From Curtobacterium flaccumfaciens (GTDB lineage: Bacteria > Actinomycetota > Actinomycetes > Actinomycetales > Microbacteriaceae), in NCBI GenBank assembly GCA_029689965.1, contig CP121450.1, forward strand, positions 806,001 through 870,000: a stretch of DNA of 64,000 nt, in the 5' to 3' direction. Shown here one piece after another: positions 1-8,445 of this stretch; the first letter of the stretch is position 1, and each line of letters begins with the position of its first letter. A program made the translations under genes and the position numbers. The notes below the pieces were generated by a model. The model ran no database searches. It worked only from the letters and a program-made list of their open reading frames with translations, and was not told the DNA's origin.

Positions 1-1430
1 CGTCCGGACACCGGGCGAGCTCGCCGACCGGTCTGGTGCAGGACGCCCCGCCACCGGGGTGTCGCGTGTGGCACTGCCCGGCGGGGGCGGTCGAACTGGA
101 TGCTCTGGGCAGTGGAACCCACCGCGTTCGCCGTGCGGGCGGCGACGCGCGTGACGTACACGGACACGTACGGTGCGACCGCGCGCCTCACCCCGGCCGA
201 CGGGGTCGTGTCGCTCACCCTCGGGCCGGAACCGGTCTACGTCGCCTCGGTGCTGCCGCTCGCGGTGGCCAGCGCGGCACGGCACGAACTCGCCGCGCAC
301 GACGCCAAGCGTGGCGACCGGCTCACCGCGACGTGGACCGTCCGCAACCCCGGCTCGCGCCGGACCACGGCTCGGCTCGAGGTCGCCGGCGCGGCGGTCG
401 TGTCCGTCGACGTCCCGGCACGGAAGACGGTGACGAAGGAGGTGTCCTTCGGGCAGGCGGCGACGCTCGGCCGGCGGACCGTGCACGCGAGCGTCACCGA
501 GTCGGGCCGGACGGTCGCGGAGCTGATCGCCGAGTACGGCGTGACGGAGCCCGTGACCCTGTCGGCGCTGCACGTGCTCGCCGACGGCAGGGACCAGCTG
601 CGCATCCGGCTCGAGAACGGGAGCGCCACCACGCAGAGCATCGGCTCCCTGGCGTGGACGATCGGCACGATCACCGGGAGCGCCTCGGACATCACCGTCG
701 ACGCCGGCGCCACCGTCGACAGGCTCGTGGACGTGTCCGGGCTCACCGCGAAGACGCCGTACACCGTGACGGCGGGGTCCGCCGACGGCTCGACGCTCAC
801 CGCGAGCGGCAGCGTCGTGCTCGTGGCCGCCGCCGACCTCCTGCACGTCCCCCGGAGGACGATCACGGTCGACGGCACGAACGAGCTGTCCGGCACCACG
901 CCGACGGGCAGCCTGACCGACGCGAACAGCAACGTCGTGATCACCGGGTACAACGGGGCGTCGGACCTGTCGGGCGACTTCTGGCTGACGTACGACGACG
1001 AGCGGCTCTACCTCACGGTCGCCGTCACGGACGACGTGCAGCACGCCACGGCGACGGCCGACCAGATCTGGCAGAACGACTCCGTGCAGTACTCGGTGAG
1101 CGCCGGTACCCCGGGGAGGCGTCGAGCTGGGACGAGATCGGGGCCTCCCTGGTCGGGTCCGACGTCGTGACCTGGCGCTGGTCGGGTCCTGCCGTGGGGC
1201 CGTTGGCACCGGGGGCGGTCGCCGTCTCGCGGAGCGGAACGGTCACGACCTACGAGGCGGGGATGGCCTGGGACGACCTCGGCATCGACCCGTCCGGCGG
1301 TCTGGTGAGCTTCTCGATGGTCGTGAACGACAACGACGGCGCCGGCCGCAAGGGCTACATCGAATGGGCGTCTGGCATCGGCAACGGCAAGGACTCCGCC
1401 CTGTTCCGGGGTTTCGTCCTGGACGCCTGA
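1..1430 (+). CDS. C-terminal part of a secreted protein with a CBM9-like domain (5' end outside window)
   Basis: The gene enters from the left edge, so start and signal peptide are not visible. From about position 100 it reads as beta-rich, Ig-like sequence (LTATWTVRNPGS, TVTAGSADGSTL). The last ~180 residues resemble a family-9 carbohydrate-binding or DOMON-like domain: VDGTNELSG, then DFWLTYDDERLYLTVAVTDD, IWQNDSVQYSVS and near the end FSMVVNDNDGAGRKGYIEW. Such domains end bacterial polysaccharide-degrading enzymes, so an extracellular glycoside hydrolase is likely, but no catalytic motif lies in the visible part. One G is missing in the G run near 1,108, and the first 100 bases also seem to change frame. 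It ends upstream of the sugar importer. Confidence 0.6.
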   Translation, partial: SGHRASSPTGLVQDAPPPGCRVWHCPAGAVELDALGSGTHRVRRAGGDARDVHGHVRCDRAPHPGRRGRVAHPRAGTGLRRLGAAARGGQRGTARTRRARRQAWRPAHRDVDRPQPRLAPDHGSARGRRRGGRVRRRPGTEDGDEGGVLRAGGDARPADRARERHRVGPDGRGADRRVRRDGARDPVGAARARRRQGPAAHPARERERHHAEHRLPGVDDRHDHRERLGHHRRRRRHRRQARGRVRAHREDAVHRDGGVRRRLDAHRERQRRARGRRRPPARPPEDDHGRRHERAVRHHADGQPDRREQQRRDHRVQRGVGPVGRLLADVRRRAALPHGRRHGRRAARHGDGRPDLAERLRAVLGERRYPGEASSWDEIGASLVGSDVVTWRWSGPAVGPLAPGAVAVSRSGTVTTYEAGMAWDDLGIDPSGGLVSFSMVVNDNDGAGRKGYIEWASGIGNGKDSALFRGFVLDA

Positions 1431-1451
1431 CGCCTGACGCCTGACGCCTGA
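1424..1451 (+). repeat. Four tandem copies of CGCCTGA at the stop codon
   Basis: The last codon and stop of the preceding gene (GCC TGA) belong to a 7-bp unit repeated four times without change. Because 7 is not a multiple of 3, the TGAs at 1428, 1435, 1442 and 1449 fall in all three frames, so translation in any frame ends here. Confidence 0.9.
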
Positions 1452-1550
1452 CGGCCCGGCCCATCTGCCCGATGTCCGGCATGCGACACCGGGCGGATGG
1501 GCGGTGCCCGGCCGCCTCGGCACCGTTGCACAACGGAACGGTCACGGCGA

Positions 1551-1579
1551 TTGACAAGTCGGGAACGGCGTCGCATAGT
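1551..1579 (+). promoter_or_regulatory. Promoter of the first sugar ABC importer
   Basis: A perfect -35 TTGACA (1551-1556) is followed after 17 bp by CATAGT (1574-1579) as -10. The LacI-type operator starts 5 bp later, and the importer's first gene starts 61 bp downstream of the -10. A palindrome CCGTTG-CA-CAACGG at 1523-1536 lies just upstream. Confidence 0.7.
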
Positions 1580-1583
1580 TTGG

Positions 1584-1597
1584 ACAAGCGCTTGTTC
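1584..1597 (+). promoter_or_regulatory. LacI-family operator (site 1)
   Basis: ACAAGCGCTTGT (1584-1595) is a perfect palindrome with the central CG typical of LacI-family operators. The 14-mer CAAGCGCTTGTTCA beginning at 1585 recurs at 8408 before the mannonate-dehydratase-like gene. Its place just after the -10 fits repression by the LacI protein at 7295-8333. Confidence 0.7.
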
Positions 1598-1640
1598 ACC
1601 TCGAATCCAGCGCACCGAAACGATGACGAAGGAGTTCTCA

Positions 1641-3009
1641 ATGAAGAGAACCGCTCTCCGGACCGCGGCCGCCATCGGCACCGTCGCGGCCCTCGCCGCG
1701 GGACTCGCGGCGTGTTCGTCCGGTGGCCAGGCGGCCTCGGACCAGAAGGTCACCATCACGGTCGGCGACCGCCCCACCAAGGACCAGAAGGCCGAGCTCG
1801 CGCAGTACAACGCCGACATCGCCGCGTTCGAGAAGGCCAACCCGGACATCACCCTCCAGCCGAAGACCGTCACCTGGGACGCGACCACCTTCGACGCGCA
1901 GCTCGCCGGCGGCAGCCTCCCGACGTCCTCTCGGTCGCGTTCACCGAGGCGAAGTCGCTCATCGCGAACAAGCAGGCCGCGGACCTCACCGACGCGATCG
2001 AGTCGACCGGCGTGGACGACATCATGGGCTCCACGACGAAGAAGCTCGTGTCCGACGACGACGGCCACGTCTACGCCATCCCGACGACCGCGTACTCCAT
2101 CGGCCTCGTGTACAACCGCGACCTGTTCACGAAGGCCGGTCTCGATCCCGACGATCCCCGACGACGTGGGACCAGGTCCGCGCCGACGCCAAGAAGATCA
2201 AGGACGCCACCGGGGTCGCCGGGTACGCGCAGTTCGCCTCGCAGAACCAGGGCGGGTGGATGTTCACCGCGATGTCCTACAGCTACGGCGGCCGCGTGGA
2301 GAGCGACAACGGCAAGAAGGCGGTGTTCGACAACCCCGAGTCCGAGGCCGCGCTGAAGGCCGTCAACACGATGAAGTTCACGGACGGCTCGGTCGCCCCG
2401 AACTCGCTCTACACGCAGGACACGCTCTACAAGGACTTCGCGGCGGGCAAGGTCGCGATGATGCCGGCGGCGCCCGACGCGTACAACACCGCCGTGCAGA
2501 ACGACGGCATGGACCCGAAGTCGTTCGGCGTCGGCGGCATGCCGATGGGCCCCGGGTCGTCGAAGAAGCAGGGCACGCTCACCGGCGGGTCCATCCAGAT
2601 GGTCAGCCCGAAGGCGGACGACGCGCAGAAGAAGGCCGCCGTCGAGTGGATCGCGTACCACTACCTGCGGCAGTACCAGAGCAAGTCGGCCGCCGTCACC
2701 GTGGCGAAGGCCACCGCGGCCTCGGGGAACCCGGTCGGCGTGCCCGCGCTCTCCGTCGTCAACTCCTCGACGTACGACCAGTACAACACCTGGATCAAGG
2801 ACCAGATCAACGTGCCGCAGGAGAACTTCGCCCCGTACGTGAAGACGCAGACGACGATCCCGGTGATCCCGGAGCCGTCGAACGACGCGCAGGAGGTCTA
2901 CGCCGCGCTCGACACCGTGATGCAGGCGGCGCTCACCGAGAAGGACTTCGACGCGGCGGCGCAGCTGTCGAAGGCCAAGTCGAACGTCGACGCGAAGCTG
3001 ACGCGCTGA
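1641..3009 (+). CDS. Sugar ABC transporter substrate-binding lipoprotein (family 1)
   Basis: Start ATG is chosen for the GGAG ribosome site at 1631-1634; the upstream in-frame ATG at 1623 lacks one. A short basic N-terminus and hydrophobic stretch end in a lipobox (LAAC, then SSGG), so the protein should be anchored outside the membrane. The rest follows family-1 solute-binding proteins: an FEKANPDITL segment, VYNRDLFTKAGL near the hinge, TTWDQVRADAKKI, and a C-terminal helical lobe. About 455 residues once repaired. Single C deletions near 1925 and 2155 break the frame. It is first in an operon with two permeases and carries no ATPase, so it probably shares an MsiK-type ATPase encoded elsewhere. 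A sugar-acid or glycoside ligand is inferred from the neighbours. Confidence 0.88.
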
Positions 3010-3021
3010 CCGAGTGATCCG

Positions 3022-3054
3022 CGTGGACGGGGCCGTTCGCCAGCCCCGTCCACG
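3022..3054 (+). terminator. Intra-operon hairpin between binding protein and permease
   Basis: Arms CGTGGACGGGGC (3022-3033) and GCCCCGTCCACG (3043-3054) pair perfectly over 12 bp around a 9-base loop. There is no T-tract. Hairpins here usually protect or attenuate the mRNA so that the binding protein is made in excess of the permeases. Confidence 0.6.
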
Positions 3055-3076
3055 TCGGCTCGTTGGAGGTTCCCCC

Positions 3077-4024
3077 ATGACGACGACGTCATCATCCGCC
3101 CCGTACCGGTGCGCAGCCCCGCGCCGCCGGTCCGTCGGCGCCCATCGTTCTCCCGCTGGCGCTCGCGCGGCGGACCGGCAGCGGTGCTCCTCGCGCTGCC
3201 GGCGTTCCTGGTCTTCCTGTACTTCGCGTGGGGACCGATCGTCCGCGCCGTCGTGATGAGCTTCGAGAAGACGAACCTCGTCGGGCCGTCGCTCTGGGTC
3301 GGCCTCGGCAACTTCAGCTACGTGCTGGCCGATCCGCTGCTGCCCCGCGCGGTCCTCAACACCCTCTGGTACGCCCTCCTGGCGTTCGTGTTCGGCTTCC
3401 CGCTGCCGATCCTGCTCGCGGTGTTCATCGCCGAGGTGCGGAAGCGCAGCTGGGCGTTCAGCGCTCTGGCGTACCTGCCCGTCGTGGTGCCGCCCGTGGT
3501 GTCGATCCTGCTCTGGAAGACGTTCTACGACCCGGCACCTCAGGGACGTTCAACACGATCCTCGGCTGGGTCGGCCTCGGACCGTGGCCGTGGCTCAACT
3601 CGGTGCACAGCTCGATCCCGTCGATCGTGCTCGAGACCACCTGGGCGTCGGCCGGCACCGCCGTGATCATCTACCTCGCGGCGCTCACCGGCGTCCGTAC
3701 CGAGCTTTACGAGGCCGCCGAACTCGACGGATCCGGCATCTGGTCGAGGATCTGGCACATCACCCTGCCGCAGATGCGGGGGTGATCCTCATCATGCTGC
3801 TGCTGCAGATCATCGGCACGATGCAGATCTTCACCGAGCCGTACATCTTCACCGGCGGCGGTCCGCAGAACTCGACGCTGACCGTCCTGCTCATGATCTA
3901 CGACTACGCGTTCGTGAACAGCGACTACGGGGCCGCGACCGCGCTCAGCGTGCTGCTCGCCGTCGTGCTCGCCGCGTTCTCGTTCGCGTACCAGTGGCTG
4001 ACCCGGAAGTGGGGGACGGACTGA
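3077..4024 (+). CDS. Sugar ABC transporter permease (MalF/UgpA type)
   Basis: An integral membrane subunit of the binding-protein-dependent importer. After a Pro/Arg-rich N-terminus the first membrane helix is visible (LLALPAFLVFLYFAWGPIV), with further helices at ALLAFVFGFPLPILLAVFI, YLPVVVPPVVSILLW and VILIMLLLQIIG. The conserved EAA loop that docks the ATPase reads YEAAELDGSGIWSRIWHITL. The start at 3077 (MTTTSSSAP) needs one missing G near 3105; other breaks are near 3540 (a lost G in CCCGGGCACC) and 3780. The stop overlaps the next ATG by one base (TGATG), so translation is coupled. Repaired length is about 316 residues, normal for the family. Confidence 0.85.
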
Positions 4025-5077
4025 TGGCGACGACGACTCCGGTGGTGCCCTCGGGCGCCGCCGCCGAACCACCGCTCGCGACGGCGGCCCCGGACGGGCT
4101 GCGTCTTCCGGGCGACCCCGGTTCCGGCGGATCCGGGGCGGCCCCCTCGACGGACCACGCGGTCCGTGGTGGCGACGGCGCGGCGCGCGCGAAGCCGACG
4201 CGGCCGAGCGCAGCGTCATCTCCGACGCGGACCGCAAACGACCCGCCGTCCGCCGGACACTCCTCAGCGTGCAGGTGCTCATCCTCGTCGGGCTGGTCGT
4301 GTCGGGCCTCGGCCCGCTGCTCTGGCTGCTCAAGTCGTCGTTCTCGACGTCCCAGGACATCCTGCGGCAGCCGTTCGCGTTCTTCCCGTCCGGCGTCCAG
4401 TGGGGCAACCTCTGGCAGGCCTGGACGGGTGCGCAGATCGGCCACTACCTCGGCACCACCGCGATCGTCGCCGGCGGCCAGCTCGTCATCTCGCTCGTGG
4501 TCACCGTGACCATCGCGTACGTGCTCAGCGTGCTCCGGCCGAAGTGGGGGCCGATCGTCTCGGGCGGCATCCTCGCGACGCTCTTCGTGCCCGGGATCGT
4601 GGTGCTCGTGCCGCTCTACCTGACGATCGTGCACCTGCCCGTGACCGGCGGCAGCCTGATGAACAACTACCTCGCGGTCTGGCTCCCCGGTGCCGCGAAC
4701 GCGTTCAACATCCTGGTCGTGAAGCGGTTCTTCGACGGCATCCCACGCGACCTGTTCGAGGCCGCCCGCATCGACGGCGCCGGGCCGTACCGGGTGCTCT
4801 GGCTCGTCGTGCTCCCGCTCTCCCGGCCGATCATCGGCGTGGTGTCCCTGCTCACGGTGATGGCGTCGTGGAAGGACTTCCTGTGGCCGCTGCTCGTGCT
4901 CCAGGACCCGGAGCTGCAGCCGATCTCGGTCGCGCTCCCCGCGGTCACGAAGCAGTCCAGCTGAGCATCCAGATGGCCGCGCTCTTCCTCGCGCTCGTCA
5001 TCCCCGTCGTGCTCTTCCTGGTCTTCCAGCGCCAGTTCCTCCGCGGTGTCGGCATGTCCGGCGGGGTGAAGGGGTGA
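4024..5077 (+). CDS. Sugar ABC transporter permease (MalG/UgpE type)
   Basis: Second membrane subunit of the same importer. It opens with an unusually long, low-complexity Ala/Pro/Gly N-terminal region of about 80 residues, followed by the first helix (VQVLILVGLVVSGLGPLLWLL), the family segment KSSFSTSQDILRQP and an EAA loop FEAARIDGAGPYRVLWLVVL. It ends in a hydrophobic helix and a short basic tail (FQRQFLRGVGMSGGVKG). Frame breaks lie in 4160-4260 and near 4955 (a G lost before AGCTG). The stop overlaps the GTG of the next gene, so importer and catabolic genes form one transcript. Confidence 0.85.
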
Positions 5078-5979
5078 CGGCCGACGTGCGCGCCGCGAGC
5101 CGGCCGCCCCGGCGCGTGCTCGTGACCGGGGCGTCCGGCGGGATCGGCTCGGTCACCACGGCCCACCTGGTCGCCGCCGGCATCGCGGTCACCGCGCTCG
5201 ACCGGCACGGCACGCTGCCGCCCGAGGCCGACCGGCAGGTGCGCGCCGATGCGACCGACCAGACGGCGATCGGCGCTGCGCTCGAGGACGTCGACGCCGT
5301 CGTGCACCTCGCCGCGATCCCGCACCCGACGCTCGGAACGCCGCTCGAGGTGTTCCGGACGAACGTCACCGCGACCTTCGCCGTGCTCTCGGAAGCCGGC
5401 GCGCGCGGTGTCCGGCGCGCGGTGATCGCGTCGAGCGTGAACGCTTCGGGCGTGCCGTTCAACCCGCACGGGGTCATGCCCGCGTACTACCCGATCGACG
5501 AGGACCTCCCCGTGGACCTCGGCGACCCGTACTCGCTGTCGAAGTCCGTCGACGAGACCACCGCCCGGATGGCGCACCGCACGTGGGGGATCGACGTCGT
5601 CGCGCTGCGGTTCCCGCTCGTCAAGGACCACGACACACTCGTCCGCGCCGCGGAGCGGACGGCCGAGGACCCGGCGGCGACCGTGCGCGAGGGCTGGTCC
5701 TACCTCGACGTGCGGGACGCCGCCCGGGCCGTGCACGCGGCCCTGGTCGCCCCGCTCGCGGGAGCGCACGTGGTCGGGCTCGCGGCGTCCGACACGCTGC
5801 TCCCCGGACCGACCGACGAACTGCTCGCGCGGTGGGCGCCCGGCGTCCCGGTGCGGTCACCACTGCCGGGGCGGTCCTCGGCGATCGACACGCGCAGGGC
5901 GGAACGGCTGCTCGGCTTCCGCCCGGAGCACACGCTGCAGGACGCGGTAGCCGCACCGCCCACGGCCGAGGTCGCATGA
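5074..5979 (+). CDS. NAD-dependent epimerase/dehydratase-family enzyme, uronate-dehydrogenase-like
   Basis: An unbroken 301-residue extended short-chain dehydrogenase. The Rossmann motif TGASGGIGS starts near residue 18, DADAVVHLAAIPHP-type sequence follows, and the catalytic YxxxK is YSLSK near residue 153. Length and motifs fit uronate dehydrogenase, which oxidises galacturonate or glucuronate to the aldarolactone with NAD; a sugar epimerase is the alternative. Starts at GTG inside the permease stop (GTGA) and ends inside the ATGA of the galactonate dehydratase gene. This position in a sugar-acid operon favours the dehydrogenase role, but the substrate is inferred. Confidence 0.72.
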   Translation: MTADVRAASRPPRRVLVTGASGGIGSVTTAHLVAAGIAVTALDRHGTLPPEADRQVRADATDQTAIGAALEDVDAVVHLAAIPHPTLGTPLEVFRTNVTATFAVLSEAGARGVRRAVIASSVNASGVPFNPHGVMPAYYPIDEDLPVDLGDPYSLSKSVDETTARMAHRTWGIDVVALRFPLVKDHDTLVRAAERTAEDPAATVREGWSYLDVRDAARAVHAALVAPLAGAHVVGLAASDTLLPGPTDELLARWAPGVPVRSPLPGRSSAIDTRRAERLLGFRPEHTLQDAVAAPPTAEVA

Positions 5980-7121
5980 GGATCACCGCTGTCGAGACGT
6001 TCGTGCTCTCGAACCGTCGCGCACTCGTGCGCATCGCCACCGACGAGGGGGTCGTCGGCTGGGGCGAGCCGGTGCTCGAGAACTGGGCGCGCGCCACCGT
6101 CGCCGCGGTCGAGCGGATGGCGGAACTCCTCGTCGGGGCGGACCCGCTCCGCACCACGCACCTGTGGCAGGTCCTGACCCGCGGCGGCTTCTACCGTGGC
6201 GGTGCGGTGCTCGCGTCCGCGGTCGCCGGCATCGACCAGGCCCTCTGGGACCTCAAGGGTCGCTGGCTCGGGGTACCGGTGCACGAGCTGCTCGGCGGGG
6301 CCTGCCGCGACCGTGTCCGCGTCTACGCGCACGCGAGCTCGGACGACCGGTTCGGATCGCCGGACCACGCCAGGACCCTGGTCGCGGACGGCTTCACGAT
6401 GGTGAAGTGCGCGCCGCCCGGCCGGCTCGACCCGATCGAACGACCGGGGGCGCTCGAGCGGGCGGTGCGCGAGCTCGAGGAGCTGCGTGCGGCGGTCGGC
6501 CCGGACGTGGACATCGCGATCGACCTGCACGGTCGGTCCTCGGTCGCCAACTCCCGGCAACTGCTCGCCCGGCTCGGCGGCGTCGCCCCGGTGTTCGTCG
6601 AGGAACCCCTGCGGCCCGAGCACTCCGCGCGGATCGGCGATGTGGTGCGGTCGACGACCATCCCGATCGCCACCGGAGAACGTCTGTACTCGCGGGAGGA
6701 GTTCCGTCCGGTCCTGGAACAGGGCATCGCCGTGGCGCAGCCGGACCTGTCGCACGCCGGCGGCATCACCGAGCGCTTCCGGATCGGCACGATGGCCGAG
6801 TCCTACGGCGTGGTCCTGGCACCGCACTGCCCGCTCGGGCCGGTGGCGCTCGCCGCGTGCCTGCAGATCGACCTCGCGCTGCCGAACGTGCTCGCGCAGG
6901 AGATGGTGGTGACCCCGCAGTACGGTGCCGGCACCGGCGTCGAGCTGCTGCGGAACCCCGAGGTGCTGACGGTGCGGGACGGGTCGGTGGAACGGCTCGC
7001 CGGTCCGGGGCTGGGCATCGAGATCGACGAGGACGCGGTACGCGCGGCCGTCGCGGACGGCGCGCTCGCACCGGGATCGCCGGTGTGGTCGGCGCCGGAC
7101 GGCGCGTTCACCGAGTGGTGA
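5976..7121 (+). CDS. dgoD: D-galactonate dehydratase family protein (enolase superfamily)
   Basis: Complete 381-residue member of the mandelate-racemase/enolase superfamily. The metal ligands fall where E. coli galactonate dehydratase has them: Asp183 (IDLHG), Glu209 (VEEPL) and Glu235 (TGERLY). The catalytic histidines are His185 in the same IDLHG motif and His284 in APHCPLGP. It would remove water from D-galactonate or a close epimer to give 2-keto-3-deoxygalactonate. ATGA overlap with the upstream dehydrogenase shows coupled translation. No kinase or aldolase for the next DeLey-Doudoroff steps is in the window, so these must be encoded elsewhere. Confidence 0.85.
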   Translation: MRITAVETFVLSNRRALVRIATDEGVVGWGEPVLENWARATVAAVERMAELLVGADPLRTTHLWQVLTRGGFYRGGAVLASAVAGIDQALWDLKGRWLGVPVHELLGGACRDRVRVYAHASSDDRFGSPDHARTLVADGFTMVKCAPPGRLDPIERPGALERAVRELEELRAAVGPDVDIAIDLHGRSSVANSRQLLARLGGVAPVFVEEPLRPEHSARIGDVVRSTTIPIATGERLYSREEFRPVLEQGIAVAQPDLSHAGGITERFRIGTMAESYGVVLAPHCPLGPVALAACLQIDLALPNVLAQEMVVTPQYGAGTGVELLRNPEVLTVRDGSVERLAGPGLGIEIDEDAVRAAVADGALAPGSPVWSAPDGAFTEW

Positions 7122-7127
7122 CCGACT

Positions 7128-7173
7128 GACGGACGGGAGGCGCGGCGCGGTCCGGCACCGTGCCTCCCGTCCG
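7128..7173 (+). terminator. GGAGGC-family hairpin terminator after dgoD
   Basis: Begins 7 bases after the dgoD stop. Arms GGACGGGAGGC and GCCTCCCGTCC pair and the stem continues with one G.U pair. The 44 bases 7128-7171 recur exactly at 7243-7286. This is the first member of the hairpin family described in the findings. Confidence 0.75.
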
Positions 7174-7242
7174 ACAGGTGGTGCGGACGGGAGCCTCCCC
7201 ACCCGGTACGGTCCCCCGCCACCGGCGCGTCGGTGCGGAACC

Positions 7243-7286
7243 GACGGACGGGAGGCGCGGCGCGGTCCGGCACCGTGCCTCCCGTC
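7243..7286 (-). terminator. GGAGGC-family hairpin terminator after the LacI gene
   Basis: An exact 44-base copy of the hairpin at 7128-7171, placed 9 bases beyond the stop of the leftward LacI gene. The two convergent genes thus each have their own copy. Between them, 7172-7242 holds no gene. Confidence 0.72.
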
Positions 7287-7294
7287 GGCCGCCG

Positions 7295-8333
7295 TCAGCG
7301 GTACGTGGTGGCGTCGCGCGGCCCTGCCGCGTCGACCCCGAGCGTCGACTCACCGGTGACGAGCTCGCAGGGCTCGTGGTGCGCTCCCGGCGCCGGCGAG
7401 CCGTCGATCGCCCGGACCAGGGCACGCGCGGCGGAGGCACCGACCTCGCCGAGTCTCGGGTCGATCGTGGTGAGCAGGTTGTGCCCGCGTCCGACCATCC
7501 CTCCCAGTTGTCGTAGCCGACGAGCGCGACGTCCTCGGGGACGCGGACGCCCTGCGCCCGCAGGACCCCGAGGATCCCCAGCGCGATCTGGTCGTTGCCG
7601 CAGAACACCGCGTCCACCTCGTCGATCCGGTCCACGATCTCCCCCGCGGCCTCGGCCCCCCACGGCCGTGACCAGTCACGTTCGAGCGGCCGGTCGAGCG
7701 CGAGCGACAGCCCGGCGGCCCGCAGGGTGCCGACGAGCCCGCGCGTCCGGTCGGCGGCGGCGATGTCGTCCGCGGCCGTGACCGTCGCGATCCGGCGACG
7801 GCCGAGGCCGAGGAGGTGCTCGCCCGCGAGTCGCCCGGCCATCTCGCCGTCGGGCATGAAGCACGAGTCGTCGGGGAGTCGGACGTGGCGAAGGCGTAGA
7901 CGACGGGCACCTGCAGGTTGGCCGTCACGGAGTGCAGCGGTGCCTGCAGGCCGTCGCCGAGGACGAGCAGGCCGTCGATCTGCCGCGCACGGAACTTCTT
8001 GACGCTCTCGCGCAGGACTGCTTCGTCCTCGTGCACGTCGTAGAGGAGGGTGGCGACGTCCTCACGTCCGAGCGAGCTGTTCAGGCCCGCCATGACGGGC
8101 AGCGTGAACGTGCCGGCGCCGTTGATGGTCAGCACCCCGACGGTCTTGCTGATGCCGGTCGCGAGGAACTGCGCCTGCGCGTTCGGACGGAAGTCGAGCC
8201 GGTCGGCCGCGGCGCGGATCCGCTGCCGTGTCGCCTCGGAGACGCGGCCGGTGCCGCGGAGCACGCGCGAGGCGGTCGAGAGGTCGACGCCGGCCTCGCG
8301 GGCCACGTCGCTCAGGGTCACTGCCTTGGGCAC
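7295..8333 (-). CDS. LacI-family transcriptional repressor of the sugar-acid locus
   Basis: Starts at GTG 8333 (VPKAVTLSDVAREAG). The N-terminal helix-turn-helix and hinge helix are clear: DVAREAGVDLSTASRVL and, about 20 residues on, RIRAAADRLDFRPN. The ligand-binding core follows (KTVGVLTINGAGTFTLPVMA, DAVFCGNDQIALGILGVLRA, VPEDVALVGYDN). About 345 residues when repaired; one C is missing near 7875 and one G near 7498. It is divergent from the mannonate-dehydratase-like gene, with an operator between them and a second copy before the importer, so it probably controls both units. The inducer is likely a sugar acid, by context only. Confidence 0.85.
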
Positions 8334-8370
8334 CTCACGTCCTTCCCGTCGGCTCGGTCGATGGTACTGG

Positions 8371-8417
8371 TTGACCGTGCCCGACGAACGGGGCATGCTC
8401 GTATGAGCAAGCGCTTG
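8371..8417 (+). promoter_or_regulatory. Promoter and LacI operator (site 2) of the mannonate-dehydratase-like gene
   Basis: TTGACC (8371-8376), 17 bp and CATGCT (8394-8399) form a plausible sigma-70-type promoter. CAAGCGCTTG (8408-8417) is a perfect palindrome and part of the 14-mer CAAGCGCTTGTTCA shared with site 1 at 1585. As at site 1, the operator lies just downstream of the -10. Confidence 0.68.
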
Positions 8418-8445
8418 TTCATCGTCGAGCACCTCGGGAGTCGTC

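Noticed and set aside
237..953. Long open frames on the opposite strand of many genes
   Set aside because: High GC content keeps antisense frames open; these lack recognisable motifs, start context and operon logic.
1641..3009. Pseudogene calls or programmed frameshifting for the broken genes
   Set aside because: Breaks are spread over unrelated and essential genes, have no slippery site with a following structure, and fit simple base loss in G/C runs.
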